Shown here in pieces: positions 1-8,966 of a DNA stretch of 52,622 bases; the stretch's first letter is position 1, and the number at the start of each line of letters is the position of its first letter. The DNA comes from Fimenecus sp051881395 (lineage in GTDB: Bacteria; Bacillota; Clostridia; Oscillospirales; Acutalibacteraceae). Under the pieces are notes generated by a model. It was not told the origin of the DNA and searched no databases. It saw nothing but the letters and a program-made list of their open reading frames with translations. A program made the position numbers and the translations under genes. The stretch is from NCBI GenBank assembly GCA_051881395.1, contig JBJEPU010000084.1:1-52622 (forward strand), written 5' to 3'.

Positions 1-38
1 AGGTGTTCAAATTTCAACATTTATCAACATTTATTTTT

Positions 39-1880
39 TCATTTATTTTCATCCTCTTTATGATAATACGCATAAATTCTTTCTGCTGTTTTTTTCCCAA
101 CGCCCTCCGCCGCGCAAAGCTCGCTGACGCTTGCCGCTTTGATAGCGGAAATGGTTTTAAATTGCTTTAACAACGCCTTGGCAGTTGTGTTCCCAACGCC
201 GTCAATTTCCGTCAAGGACATCGTTAAATTCCGTTTGGCGTGCTTGCTTCTGTGGTATGTGACGGAGAAGCGGTGCACCTCCTCCTGTATTTCGGAAATC
301 AGCGTAAACACACGGCGATTGGAACGAATTTCTATCTCCCCGCCGTTTTGCGCAATGGCGCGCGTGCGGTGGCGGGTGTCTTTTACCATACCGAACAACG
401 GAATTTGTAAACCGAATGTTTCCAATACGGGTTGTACGGCATTCACCTGCCCGACGCCGCCGTCTAACAGGATTAAATCGGGTAATTTCCCAAATCCCTC
501 GCCCGTTTCTTTTTGGGCGTTGTATTCTGTGAAACGGCGCGTCAGCACCTCTGCCATGGAACGGTAATCGTCATTACCTTCAAATGTTTTTATTGTAAAA
601 CGCTTGTACGCCTGCTTATAGGGTTTGCCGTCTTTAAAAACAACCATACCCGCTACGCTGTCCTGCCCCGCAGTATGGGAAATATCGTAAGATTCGATAT
701 AGGACGGCGTTTTGGAAAGCCCCAGCAAATCGCGTAATTCTTCCAGCACCGCCACGGTTTTGCCGCTTAAACCGACTTTTAAGGCGAGTTTTTCCTGCGC
801 GTTTTCACGGCACATATGCACAACCTCTAACTGCTCACCGCGTTTTGGGCAAAACAGAACAACCTTTTTCCCCTTTTTTTCGGAAAGCCAGCGTGCAATA
901 TCGTCCGCGTCCTCTATTTCGCCGTCTACCGTCACGCGCTTCGGAATATTGTTCCGCATCGAATAATAGGTCGGAATGGCTTGCGAAAGCATAGCCTCGG
1001 AGGTATCGTTTTTCTCAAAGAAAAAGTGTTCACTGTCAAACAGCCTGCCATCTGCAAAGCGCAAAACTGCCAAACAAACCGTATTTTCCGACTCGGCAAG
1101 CGAAAAAACATCCTGCTCTTCAACGGATTTAAAGACAACCTTTTGCTTGTCCTGCATACGCTCGATAGAACGGATACGGTCTCTGAGCTTTGCCGCGCGC
1201 TCAAAATCGGTTTTTTCGGCGGCGGCAAGCATTTCCGTCTCTAACTGCTGTAAAATCGCTTTGGTATCGCCTTTTAAAAAGCGAATTGCCTGCGAAACCG
1301 CCTCGCTGTATTCATACTGCGGAACTTTGCCCGTGCAAACCCCGCAACATTGACCTATATAGTAGTTTAGACACGGGCGCGCATTGGTTTTTTTGCCGTC
1401 AAACACCTTGCCGCATTGCGGTAGCATAAAAATCTTATTGGCGGCGTCCACGCTTTGTTTCACGGCATAGGAGCTTGTATACGGTCCGATGTATTCGGCG
1501 TCATCCGCATTCTTTTGCAGTACGGCAGTTATCGTTTTATAACGGTCACCCGCAATACGAATATAACTGTACCCTTTGTCGTCTTTCAGCAGGATATTGT
1601 ATTTCGGCATATGCTGTTTAATCAAACTGCATTCAAGGACTAAGGCTTCAAACTCACTGTCGGTGACAATGTAGTCGAACCGGTCTACATTTTCCACCAT
1701 TTTGCGCACCTTGACAGTATGCCCGTTTTGCGAGCCGAAATATTGGCTGACACGGTTTTTCAGCGCTTTGGCTTTGCCGATATAAATAATCTCATTTTCG
1801 GCATTTTTCATAATGTATACGCCGGGCAAAAGCGGCAAGGACATTGCCTTTTTGCGAAGCTCTGCGCGTTTTTCCGACAT
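39..1880 (-). CDS. uvrC: UvrABC excinuclease subunit C
   Basis: UvrC makes the dual incisions around bulky DNA lesions in nucleotide excision repair, together with UvrA and UvrB, in the cytosol. The sequence shows the N-terminal GIY-YIG nuclease domain (LPGVYIMKN, then IIYIGKAK near residues 20-40), a Cys cluster (CLNYYIGQCCGVC), the UVR segment that binds UvrB near residue 200, the RNase H-like second nuclease (SYDISHT, LDGGVGQVNA), and a C-terminal helix-hairpin-helix region. At 613 aa it is full length. The start is the ATG at 1880, preceded by a strong GGAGGTGA; a further upstream ATG at 1919 has no such site. It lies 91 nt downstream of ptsH on the same strand. Confidence 0.96.
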   Translation of the reverse strand: MSEKRAELRKKAMSLPLLPGVYIMKNAENEIIYIGKAKALKNRVSQYFGSQNGHTVKVRKMVENVDRFDYIVTDSEFEALVLECSLIKQHMPKYNILLKDDKGYSYIRIAGDRYKTITAVLQKNADDAEYIGPYTSSYAVKQSVDAANKIFMLPQCGKVFDGKKTNARPCLNYYIGQCCGVCTGKVPQYEYSEAVSQAIRFLKGDTKAILQQLETEMLAAAEKTDFERAAKLRDRIRSIERMQDKQKVVFKSVEEQDVFSLAESENTVCLAVLRFADGRLFDSEHFFFEKNDTSEAMLSQAIPTYYSMRNNIPKRVTVDGEIEDADDIARWLSEKKGKKVVLFCPKRGEQLEVVHMCRENAQEKLALKVGLSGKTVAVLEELRDLLGLSKTPSYIESYDISHTAGQDSVAGMVVFKDGKPYKQAYKRFTIKTFEGNDDYRSMAEVLTRRFTEYNAQKETGEGFGKLPDLILLDGGVGQVNAVQPVLETFGLQIPLFGMVKDTRHRTRAIAQNGGEIEIRSNRRVFTLISEIQEEVHRFSVTYHRSKHAKRNLTMSLTEIDGVGNTTAKALLKQFKTISAIKAASVSELCAAEGVGKKTAERIYAYYHKEDENK

Positions 1881-1912
1881 ACTGTCACCTCCCAAAGCCG
1901 CAGATACAAAAG

Positions 1913-1946
1913 CAGACACACCGAAACCGTAGTAACAGCGTGTCTG
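1913..1946 (-). terminator. Possible weak hairpin between ptsH and uvrC
   Basis: A perfect 7-bp inverted repeat (CAGACAC / GTGTCTG) with a 20-nt loop follows the ptsH stop codon. On the minus strand it is followed only by CTTTTG, so it would be at best a leaky terminator that lets some transcription run into uvrC. Confidence 0.3.
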
Positions 1947-1971
1947 TCAAAATCATACTATAAAAACGGGA

Positions 1972-2235
1972 TTATTCAGCGAAGCCCGACTCCACGAGCT
2001 TCACAAGTTCGTCCACTGCCTGTTCTTCATCGGGACCGCCTGCGATGATGCGAATTTTGGTGTCGCCCATAATGCCCAAAGAAAGAACACCTAAAAGGCT
2101 CTTCGCGTTGACTCTTCTTTCGTCCTTTTCCACCCAAATGGAGGATTTGAACTCATTGGCCTTCTGAATGAAGAAAGTCGCCGGACGAGCGTGTAAACCA
2201 ACTTGATTCTGAACAAGAACTTCTTTAACGTACAT
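1972..2235 (-). CDS. ptsH: HPr phosphocarrier protein
   Basis: HPr carries the phosphoryl group from enzyme I to sugar-specific EII permeases on His15. In Firmicutes it is also phosphorylated on Ser46 by HprK to act as CcpA co-repressor. Counting from the ATG at 2235 puts the GLHARPA histidine exactly at residue 15 and the NAKSLLG serine exactly at residue 46. Together with the GGGGAG site 7 nt upstream, this fixes the start; two ATGs further upstream would shift the numbering. The protein is 87 aa, normal for the family. No ptsI is nearby. A strong promoter lies upstream, and the matching kinase gene hprK is in this window near 40 kb. Having both sites, this is HPr rather than Crh, which lacks His15. 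Confidence 0.95.
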   Translation of the reverse strand: MYVKEVLVQNQVGLHARPATFFIQKANEFKSSIWVEKDERRVNAKSLLGVLSLGIMGDTKIRIIAGGPDEEQAVDELVKLVESGFAE

Positions 2236-2290
2236 AGTCATTCTCCCCATATATCATACTATCAGTAATTTCCTGCGTTTACAGTAACAT

Positions 2291-2318
2291 ATTATACCAC
2301 AAAACTTGTCCTCGTCAA
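2291..2318 (-). promoter_or_regulatory. Sigma-A promoter of ptsH
   Basis: Reading the minus strand, TTGACG is followed after 16 nt by TATAAT, a near-consensus vegetative promoter. About 50 nt of leader separates it from the ptsH start. The rest of 2319-2466 is AT-rich and holds no gene that I can see. Confidence 0.8.
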
Positions 2319-2466
2319 CGGTTAAAACGCGATATATGGGGGTTTTTGCAAGATTTCGGTGGGTATTCCAAAGTCGGTTGTTTTTCACTCGGTGAACTTT
2401 GTGCAAAATGACAAGAGAAATATATTTTGTATATTGAATATACACAAAAAAGCGGGGCACACACGC

Positions 2467-3483
2467 TTAATTTGCCACTTTTTGGTGGATGGGCGGTGTA
2501 TTTGCATCAATCGCCGCAAAGCTACACCCTGCCGCTTTATAATACGCAATCACTTCGGGCAGTGCTTCCACCGTGGTTCTTTTATCGCCGGCATCGTGCA
2601 TTAAGACAATCACCGTATTGTTCCGCGGTACTTTTCGGCAGTTGTTAATGATGGTGCTTGCGGGCACAGTACCGCCCGAGGCATCGCCGGAACTTAAATT
2701 CCAATCGTAATACAGATACCCCATTTCGGTCACTTTTTGCGTCATACGCGTCATAATACCTTGGTTGTATTTTTTACTGACCGTATTACTGCTCCCGCCG
2801 GGAAATCGCATAATATTGGTACGCACGCCCGTTTCGTTATAAACCAAATCCGAGATTTGCTGTAAATCGTTGAGATAGGCTTCATCAGATGCGTAAATCC
2901 CGGAATAACTATGCGTATAGGTGTGCAATGCAATGGTATGCCCCTGCGCAACAATATCTTGCATATAGTGATTATACTTCCCGCCGTTTTTGACAAAAAA
3001 AGTCGCCTTCACGCCGTTGTCTGCTAAAATTTGCAAAACCTCGGGCGTTCGGGCGGAAGGGCCGTCATCAAAGGTCAGATAAATCGTTTTTGCCGATAAA
3101 TCCGTACTCCCCTGTTGCTCGGCAGGGACAGGTGACGGTGCGGGTGTAGTTGCTTTTTCCGCCGCTTGGGAGGCGCGCTTTATGGAGATTTGTTTATTCA
3201 AATCCGCAATGGTTTGGTTTAAGGCGTCTTTTTCGCTGGAAAACATTGCATTTTGTTCATCAATTTGCTTTTGATAGGATTCCGCTTCCTTTGCGCGCGC
3301 TTCGTTAATGCTTGCATTTTCTTCGGAAAGGCTGGCGTACGCTTGCGCCGCGCTGTCACCGCTCGCACGCAAATTTTTGTTTTTGACCGCCGTGACCGCA
3401 AGCACAACAGACAAAATTACAATGACAACCGCACACCCCAAAAGGACATACTTTAAAATTTTATTTTGCTTTACCGTTTGCAT
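2467..3483 (-). CDS. Membrane-anchored polysaccharide deacetylase (CE4/NodB)
   Basis: A predicted N- or O-deacetylase of cell-wall or other polysaccharide, acting outside the membrane. One transmembrane helix lies near residues 10-32 (YVLLGCAVVIVILSVVLAV), followed by a Glu/Lys/Ala-rich probable coiled coil to about residue 110 and a Ser/Thr/Pro-rich linker. The NodB domain fills the C-terminal half with the standard motifs: TFDDGP (catalytic Asp and metal Asp), HTYTHS (metal histidines), RFPGGS, DWNLSSGDA and VLMHD. All catalytic positions are present. The start is the ATG at 3483 with GAGGGG 5 nt upstream. The gene is alone, with its own promoter. Closest named types are PdaA/PdaC-like peptidoglycan deacetylases; the exact substrate cannot be told. 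Confidence 0.88.
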   Translation of the reverse strand: MQTVKQNKILKYVLLGCAVVIVILSVVLAVTAVKNKNLRASGDSAAQAYASLSEENASINEARAKEAESYQKQIDEQNAMFSSEKDALNQTIADLNKQISIKRASQAAEKATTPAPSPVPAEQQGSTDLSAKTIYLTFDDGPSARTPEVLQILADNGVKATFFVKNGGKYNHYMQDIVAQGHTIALHTYTHSYSGIYASDEAYLNDLQQISDLVYNETGVRTNIMRFPGGSSNTVSKKYNQGIMTRMTQKVTEMGYLYYDWNLSSGDASGGTVPASTIINNCRKVPRNNTVIVLMHDAGDKRTTVEALPEVIAYYKAAGCSFAAIDANTPPIHQKVAN

Positions 3484-3529
3484 ACTGCCCCTCTTTTGAC
3501 AAAAAAATATCAAATTCAACCTTTTCTTT

Positions 3530-3557
3530 ATTATATAGCATATCCAAAAAAGTGCAA
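3530..3557 (-). promoter_or_regulatory. Sigma-A promoter of the polysaccharide deacetylase
   Basis: On the minus strand TTGCAC, 16 nt, then TATAAT, with a TG dinucleotide upstream of the -10 region. It lies about 47 nt before the start codon. Confidence 0.65.
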
Positions 3558-3637
3558 GGTCTAAATTCTTAAAAATTTGTTACAAAAAGGATTTTTACAA
3601 TCTAAAACGCAGGATAGGTCAAAAAATGTAAAATGCA

Positions 3638-3666
3638 TTGTATTTTCGGCGTTGTTCCGATATAAT
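3638..3666 (+). promoter_or_regulatory. Sigma-A promoter of the GH89 gene
   Basis: TTGTAT is separated by exactly 17 nt from a consensus TATAAT, about 30 nt before the start codon. I see no CcpA-type cre site overlapping it. Confidence 0.75.
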
Positions 3667-3696
3667 AAACTTACAGAAAATGGAGCGGGTGAGAAT

Positions 3697-5838
3697 ATGG
3701 ACGCAGTATTACATCGGTTTTTAGAACGGAATCTTCCGTCTGTTGCAAACGGCTTTGATATTCAACTTGAAACGCGCGTGCCCGACGGCTACACAGTAAC
3801 CTATGCACAAAATAAGGTTAGAATTTGCGCGGGCAGTCGTGTTTCGGCTTGCAATGCAGTGTATGACTACTTAAAACAGATTTGTCATGTCAATTATTCT
3901 TGGTGCGGCAATGAAACACTCCGTGTGGAAAAACTACTGCCGTTTGACGGGGTTATGGAAAAGACCATTGCGCAAAAATACCGCGTATATATGAACTACT
4001 GCACCTTAGACTACTCCATGTGTTGGTGGGATTTTGCACGGTGGGAAAAAGAAATCGACTTTATGGCGATGAACGGCATCAATATGCCGCTTTGCGTACT
4101 CGGCACGGAGGCGGTTTGGTATGAAACGCTGCTGGAATTCGGCTTCACCAAAGAAGAAGCGTTGAAAACCATTTCCGGTCCTGCCTTTTGGGCTTGGCAG
4201 TTAATGACCAATATTGAAGGGTATATGCCGCCCGAAACGGAAGAATATGTGTACGAGCGGTTGGAACTTGGGAAAAAGATTTTGGCGCGCGTGTTGGAAT
4301 TTGGTATGTACCCCATTCAGCAGGGATTTTCGGGGCATGTGCCCGTATTGCTGAAAGAAAAATACCCCAACGCCAATATTGTGGAAAAACACGGTTGGTG
4401 CGATTTCCCCAAAACCGCGCAGTTAGACCCGACAGACCCACTGTTTTTGGAAATGGGAACGGTCTATTTGGAAAAAATGGACGCACTTTTGGGTAATCAC
4501 CACTATATTGCCTGCGACCCGTTTCACGAGGGCACGCCGCCGAAACCGGGGATGCTGTATTTGCGCTGTGTCGGCAAAGCCATTAACACGCTTTATGAGA
4601 ATTTTGACAAAGAATCCGTATGGGTAATGCAGTCTTGGTCTATGCGCAAACATATTGTTAAAGCCGTACCGAAAGACCGCTTGCTGATTTTGGATTTAAA
4701 CTCTGAAAAAACACCGAAAACCCGAAATTGTTGGGGCTACCCCGTGGTTGCGGGCATGCTCCATAACTTCGGCGGCAAAAACGCAATGCAGGGAAAACTG
4801 CGTGTGCATTGTGAAAATCCGTATGCGCGCTTGAAAAAGCGGAAAGCAAATTTGGTCGGCAGTGGGCTGTTTATGGAGGGAATTGAGCAAAACCCCGTGG
4901 TTTATGATTTACAGTTTGAGTTACTGACCAAAAGTGAACCCATCGATTTTGACAGTTGGCTCGACGATTACATAACCCGCCGTTACGGCGAGTGGAATCC
5001 AACCTTGCGTAAAGTGTGGGATATGCTGGCAGAAACCTGTTACCGTGATGACGGGTATAAGGAAAGTGATGTCGGTTCTACCCTCTGCGCGCGCCCGCTG
5101 TTAAATCCGAAAAGATGCGCCGCTTGGGACGAAACCAAGGTACACTACGCGCCAAAAGACTTGGAAAAAGCGTTGCAGTTGTTTTTGTCGGTACGCGAGG
5201 ACTTGAAAGACAGCGACGGGTATCAATATGATTTGTGCGACCTGACGCGGCAGGTACTTTCCAACCGTTTCCATACCCGGCAAGCCGCATTTGCAGAAGC
5301 CTATCAGAAAAAGGATTTGGATGCCGTAAAACATATTGCTGATTCGCAACTGGAAATTTTGGCGGATTTGGACGCGTTCCTCGGTCTGCGCCGCAACTTC
5401 ACGCTGGCACGCTGGATAAATCAAAGCCATGCGCTCGGTGTGACCGAGGCAGAAAAACGGTATTTTGACAAAAACGCGCGCACACTGATCACGGTTTGGG
5501 GAAATTTATACGGCGACTGCTCCTCTCTGTATGATTACGCGTGGCGCGAGTGGAACGGGCTTATCAAAGAATACTACGCCGTGCGTTGGGAAAAATTCTA
5601 TACGCAAACCATCGACGCGTTGGAAAACGGCAAGGACTTCCCACAGGCAAAACCGACAGATACCGTTTGGGGCAGACCGCGGTTCGACGCAACACCGTTC
5701 GGACGGGAGCTCTTTCAATTTGAAAAGCATTGGTGCGAAACCTATTCGGAATATGACGAGCCGCAAAACAGAGATGTTACCGACGCGTCACAGGCGTTAT
5801 ATGAAAAATACTGCACAAACGAAACAATCTCATTTTGA
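3697..5838 (+). CDS. Alpha-N-acetylglucosaminidase, family GH89
   Basis: Homologue of human NAGLU and clostridial GH89 enzymes, which remove terminal alpha-linked GlcNAc (from heparan sulfate in lysosomes, from gastric-type mucin O-glycans in gut bacteria). Family hallmarks are the NYCTLDYSMCWWDFARWEKEIDFMA-like segment after residue 100, GYMPPETEEYV, and two candidate catalytic glutamates: Glu278 in DPFHEGTPP and Glu394 in FMEGIEQNP. At 713 aa it covers the catalytic unit. There is no signal peptide, membrane segment or carbohydrate-binding module, so it should be cytosolic, unlike the large secreted Clostridium perfringens enzyme. The start is the ATG at 3697 after GGAGCGGGTGAG; the reading frame is open further upstream, but across the promoter. 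It is a single-gene unit with its own promoter and terminator. Confidence 0.9.
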   Translation: MDAVLHRFLERNLPSVANGFDIQLETRVPDGYTVTYAQNKVRICAGSRVSACNAVYDYLKQICHVNYSWCGNETLRVEKLLPFDGVMEKTIAQKYRVYMNYCTLDYSMCWWDFARWEKEIDFMAMNGINMPLCVLGTEAVWYETLLEFGFTKEEALKTISGPAFWAWQLMTNIEGYMPPETEEYVYERLELGKKILARVLEFGMYPIQQGFSGHVPVLLKEKYPNANIVEKHGWCDFPKTAQLDPTDPLFLEMGTVYLEKMDALLGNHHYIACDPFHEGTPPKPGMLYLRCVGKAINTLYENFDKESVWVMQSWSMRKHIVKAVPKDRLLILDLNSEKTPKTRNCWGYPVVAGMLHNFGGKNAMQGKLRVHCENPYARLKKRKANLVGSGLFMEGIEQNPVVYDLQFELLTKSEPIDFDSWLDDYITRRYGEWNPTLRKVWDMLAETCYRDDGYKESDVGSTLCARPLLNPKRCAAWDETKVHYAPKDLEKALQLFLSVREDLKDSDGYQYDLCDLTRQVLSNRFHTRQAAFAEAYQKKDLDAVKHIADSQLEILADLDAFLGLRRNFTLARWINQSHALGVTEAEKRYFDKNARTLITVWGNLYGDCSSLYDYAWREWNGLIKEYYAVRWEKFYTQTIDALENGKDFPQAKPTDTVWGRPRFDATPFGRELFQFEKHWCETYSEYDEPQNRDVTDASQALYEKYCTNETISF

Positions 5839-5842
5839 ACAT

Positions 5843-5882
5843 AAAAAAACAGAGCAACCGTATTGGTTGCTCTGTTTCGTTT
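5843..5882. terminator. Bidirectional terminator between GH89 and rplS
   Basis: A 12-bp inverted repeat (AACAGAGCAACC / GGTTGCTCTGTT) sits between the convergent genes. It has TTTCGTTTT on the plus side and a run of T on the minus side. Confidence 0.85.
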
Positions 5883-5889
5883 TGCAAAC

Positions 5890-6231
5890 TCAGATTTGCT
5901 CTTTGACCTTTGCCGCTTTTCCGACTCTGTCGCGCAGATAGTACAGTTTGCTTCTGCGGACTTTACCGGAACGGACAAGTTCAACCTTTGCCACATTTGG
6001 AGAATTCACAGGGAATACTCTCTCAATGCCGACGCCGTAAGAAACGCGGCGAACGGTAAAGGTTTCGGAAACGCCGCTGCCTTTCACAGCGATGATGGTG
6101 CCTTCAAACACCTGAATTCTTTCTCTTTCACCTTCACGGATTTTGACATGTACCTTAACAACATCGCCGACCTTAATGTGGGGGCGGTCTTCTTTAATCA
6201 TGCCTTCGGTAATTACTTTGAGTGCGTCCAT
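5890..6231 (-). CDS. rplS: 50S ribosomal protein L19
   Basis: Ribosomal protein L19 of the large subunit, located at the 30S-50S interface. The 113-aa product has the typical L19 pattern: GDVVKVHVKIREG, ERIQVFEG, TVRRVSYGVGIERVFP and the basic C-terminus GKVRRSKLYYLRD. The start at 6231 is preceded by AGGAGG 7 nt upstream. In many Firmicutes rplS follows rimM and trmD. Here it stands alone with its own promoter and a structured leader. Confidence 0.97.
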   Translation of the reverse strand: MDALKVITEGMIKEDRPHIKVGDVVKVHVKIREGERERIQVFEGTIIAVKGSGVSETFTVRRVSYGVGIERVFPVNSPNVAKVELVRSGKVRRSKLYYLRDRVGKAAKVKEQI

Positions 6232-6249
6232 TTTCAGTCCTCCTAATGT

Positions 6250-6337
6250 TTTCAGGCGTTCGTACAAGAAAATGCAGAGGACCGCCAGCTTTAATGTTGC
6301 CATTAACTGCCGTTGGTGAGAAACCAACGCAAAATGC
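6250..6337 (-). promoter_or_regulatory. Candidate L19 leader (r-protein autoregulatory RNA)
   Basis: The roughly 105-nt leader of rplS folds by eye into three stems on the minus strand: CGTTGGT/ACCAACG (6311-6329), TTAATG/CATTAA with a GCAA tetraloop (6291-6306), and GGCGGT pairing with ACGCC around a long loop (6255-6286), just before the ribosome binding site. A structured L19 leader is known upstream of rplS in low-GC Gram-positives. I could not compare it with the covariance model. Confidence 0.5.
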
Positions 6338-6343
6338 TAAAAT

Positions 6344-6372
6344 ATAATAGCATAGGTTTTGGTAAAATGCAA
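6344..6372 (-). promoter_or_regulatory. Sigma-A promoter of rplS
   Basis: On the minus strand TTGCAT, 17 nt, TATTAT, with an extended-10 TG. Transcription would start near 6337. Confidence 0.7.
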
Positions 6373-6406
6373 GTATTATTTTTAAAAAAGTAGAATTTCG
6401 CAAAAA

Positions 6407-7075
6407 TCAGCAAAACGGCTCCCCGTTTTCAAGCAAAATGTGCTTTTTGAGAATGTCGGTGTTTTGGATTTCGCCATCAAACCCGTCTGTCAGCGCCGAC
6501 AAAAGCAATGTCGGATTGATATTGGTTTGGTCACCTGCCGTTAAGCGCAATTTCAAGCAGACCGCATTTTCTTCTGCCGCTGTATCAAACCGTAGAACAT
6601 TCGGTTTAATATCAATTTCTTTGTCAATTTTTCGTCTGCCCTGTTTCGCTTTTTTGAGAACGGTAATTTGTTCTTTTGAGAAAGCAGTTTCCATATATAC
6701 TTTTAATGATGTGGGATTGTCGCAATACAAACACACCTCGTAATCGGCAAAGGCAATTTCACTCGGTTTATGCACAGGTTTTTGCACGGATACCACGGTA
6801 ATATCTTTGGGGAGTGCTTCATTTAAGCGGGTTTGGATTTCTTTAAAGGTCATCTCCCCTACCAAGCGCACATCGACAACCTCGCAAAGGCTTTCCTGCC
6901 CCAAAGAGAGCGGGCGCGCAAAGGTCATAAACAAATGTGGGTTAAACCCCTCGGTATACCACAGCGGAATGCCCGCACGCTTGACGGCACGGGACATACA
7001 GCGCATTAAATCGAGGTGGGAAATGTATTTTGCAAACCCTGTTTTGGTAAAAAAGAGCCGAACATCATTTTGCAT
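6407..7075 (-). CDS. TIGR03936 / DUF2344 radical SAM-associated protein
   Basis: A 222-aa protein of the family that nearly always accompanies, or is fused to, TIGR03960 radical SAM proteins. Its biochemical role is not established. Family features are the start VRLFFTKTGFAKYISHLDLMR and the following AGIPLWYTEGFNPHLFMTFARPLSLG. No catalytic motif stands out. It overlaps the upstream radical SAM gene by 11 nt, which suggests translational coupling. In many Clostridia the next genes are rng, rplU and rpmA; here the following gene is rplS. Confidence 0.85.
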   Translation of the reverse strand: MQNDVRLFFTKTGFAKYISHLDLMRCMSRAVKRAGIPLWYTEGFNPHLFMTFARPLSLGQESLCEVVDVRLVGEMTFKEIQTRLNEALPKDITVVSVQKPVHKPSEIAFADYEVCLYCDNPTSLKVYMETAFSKEQITVLKKAKQGRRKIDKEIDIKPNVLRFDTAAEENAVCLKLRLTAGDQTNINPTLLLSALTDGFDGEIQNTDILKKHILLENGEPFC

Positions 7076-8906
7076 CGCATTTGCCTCCGTTCAAGCGCGC
7101 CGCGCCGCACGCCGCACATTTCTGCCGGCAATTCGGGGTGGTTATACTCTCATGCGCTTTTTGGTTTTCCTCAATTAAAAAGTCTTTGCGAATACCGTAA
7201 TCCAAATGGTCCCACGGCAAAATCTCGGAAAATTCGCGGCGGCGGTTGCTGTAAAATGCGGGGTCAATACCGCATTCTTGAAACGCTTCCATCCATTTGT
7301 CAAACAGGAAATATTCATCCCAACCGTCAAACTTACAGCCCTTGCGCCAAGCCGTCTCAATCACATCACAAAGTTTGCGGTCCCCGCGGGCAAACACGCC
7401 CTCTAAAAAACTGGTTTGGGACTGATGCCAACTGACCTGAATTTTGTGGGTATGCACATTTTCCATCAAATGCTTTTGCTTTGCGACCAACTGTTCCATG
7501 GTGTCCTGCGGCTCCCATTGGAACGGCGTAAAGGGTTTTGGCACAAAGGAAGCCACGCTGATGCTGACGGTCACGCCCTTGCCTTTGGGCTTGTCCGGGT
7601 TTTTGTAAAACTCGTTGACCACCTTTTGGGCAAGTTCAGCAATCCCCGCAATGTCTTCCAAAGTTTCAGTCGGCAAGCCCATCATAAAATAGAGTTTGAC
7701 CGAAGTCCAGCCGCCGCGGAACGCCTGTGCGGCAGTAGACAAGACTTCTTCTTCGGTGACATTTTTATTGATTGCGTCACGCAGGCGCTGTGTGCCCGCC
7801 TCGGGCGCGAAAGTCAGCCCGCTTTTCCGTACCTTTTTGAGTTCCTCCATCAGTTCTTCCGAGAAATTATCGACACGCAAAGACGGCAGAGAAACATTGA
7901 TTTTTTCAGGCAGTGCCCATGAAAACATTTTCGGGATTAACTGCTCAATCCCCGAATAATCGCTTGTGCTCAACGAGCAAAGCGAAACTTCATCATACCC
8001 CGTTGTGTCGCAAAGGCATTTGGCCTGACGGTTGACGGTGTCGCTCGATTTTTCGCGAATGGGACGGTAAATAAACCCCGCCTGACAAAAACGGCAACCG
8101 CGAATACAGCCACGGAACACCTCGGCAACCGCACGGTCGTGGACAATATCAATATACGGCACAACAAACTTTTCAGGATAATACACCTTGTCCAAATCGG
8201 AAATAATGCGTTTTTTGACTTTTGCAGGCGCACCCTCTTTCGGTGTTACGGCGGAGATTGTGCCGTCCGCATGATAAGAAACATCGTAAAACGCGGGCAC
8301 ATACACGCCCTCGATTTTTGCAGCGTCGCGTAGGAATTCAAGTTTTGTAGAGCCTTTTTCCTTGTGCGCAATGAAAAGGTCAATCAGTTCGTTGGTGACT
8401 TCCTCCCCTTCGCCGGGCAGAAAAATATCAAAGAAGTCCGCCAACGGCTCGGGGTTGCACGCGCACGGGCCGCCGCCGACCACAATCGGTGTAAGGTCTT
8501 GGCGGTCGCGGCTTCTCAGCGGGATTTTACCGAGGTCAAGCATATTTAAGACATTGGAATAACTGAGTTCATATTGGAGCGTAAAGCCAATCATATCAAA
8601 TTCCGAAAGATTGTCGCCGCTTTCCAACGCAAACAGCGGCACATCCGCCTTGCGCATTTCTTCCTCCATATCCGTCCACGGGGCAAACACACGCTCACAC
8701 CATGCGTCCTCACGCGCGTTGACAAGGCTGTATAAAATTTTCATACCGAGGTGCGACATACCGATTTCGTAACTGTCGGGGAAGCAAAATGCGTAGCGGA
8801 ATTTTACGCTGTTTTTATCCTTAATAACAGCATTGACTTCGCCGCCCGTATAGCGCGCGGGTTTTTGCACTTTATTGAATAACTGTTCCTGTTTTTTTGT
8901 AAGCAT
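7065..8906 (-). CDS. TIGR03960 family radical SAM protein
   Basis: Radical SAM enzyme of unknown substrate, 613 aa. The N-terminal part resembles the B12-binding-like domain of YgiQ-type proteins (PDSYEIGMSHLGMKILY, then DMIGFTLQYELSYSN). The 4Fe-4S cluster motif is RGCIRGCRFCQAG (CxxxCxxC) near residue 270. A SAM-barrel segment follows (TFAPEAGTQRLRD, YFMMGLPTE). The C-terminus is a small Cys cluster, CRQKCAACGA. The start at 8906 has AGAGGT 5 nt upstream. It forms an operon with the DUF2344 gene downstream. The conserved clostridial order spoIVFA-spoIVFB-TIGR03960-TIGR03936 is kept here, although this gene also has its own promoter. Confidence 0.9.
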   Translation of the reverse strand: MLTKKQEQLFNKVQKPARYTGGEVNAVIKDKNSVKFRYAFCFPDSYEIGMSHLGMKILYSLVNAREDAWCERVFAPWTDMEEEMRKADVPLFALESGDNLSEFDMIGFTLQYELSYSNVLNMLDLGKIPLRSRDRQDLTPIVVGGGPCACNPEPLADFFDIFLPGEGEEVTNELIDLFIAHKEKGSTKLEFLRDAAKIEGVYVPAFYDVSYHADGTISAVTPKEGAPAKVKKRIISDLDKVYYPEKFVVPYIDIVHDRAVAEVFRGCIRGCRFCQAGFIYRPIREKSSDTVNRQAKCLCDTTGYDEVSLCSLSTSDYSGIEQLIPKMFSWALPEKINVSLPSLRVDNFSEELMEELKKVRKSGLTFAPEAGTQRLRDAINKNVTEEEVLSTAAQAFRGGWTSVKLYFMMGLPTETLEDIAGIAELAQKVVNEFYKNPDKPKGKGVTVSISVASFVPKPFTPFQWEPQDTMEQLVAKQKHLMENVHTHKIQVSWHQSQTSFLEGVFARGDRKLCDVIETAWRKGCKFDGWDEYFLFDKWMEAFQECGIDPAFYSNRRREFSEILPWDHLDYGIRKDFLIEENQKAHESITTPNCRQKCAACGAARLNGGKCDAK

Positions 8907-8935
8907 ACAATACCTCTTTTTGGTTGATACACAGT

Positions 8936-8964
8936 ATCATACACGAAAAAAGGATTTTTTGCAA
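8936..8964 (-). promoter_or_regulatory. Sigma-A promoter of the TIGR03960 gene
   Basis: On the minus strand TTGCAA, 17 nt, TATGAT. It lies in the 60-nt gap after spoIVFB and would let the radical SAM pair be expressed apart from the sporulation genes. Confidence 0.6.
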
Positions 8965-8966
8965 TT

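Noticed and set aside
2254..2460. Short open frame upstream of ptsH
   Set aside because: It covers the ptsH promoter on the same strand, has no ribosome binding site and no recognisable sequence.
3600..3700. CcpA (cre) operator at the GH89 promoter, and likewise at the GH36 promoter
   Set aside because: I looked for a TGNAANCGNNNNCA-like palindrome and found none close enough to report.
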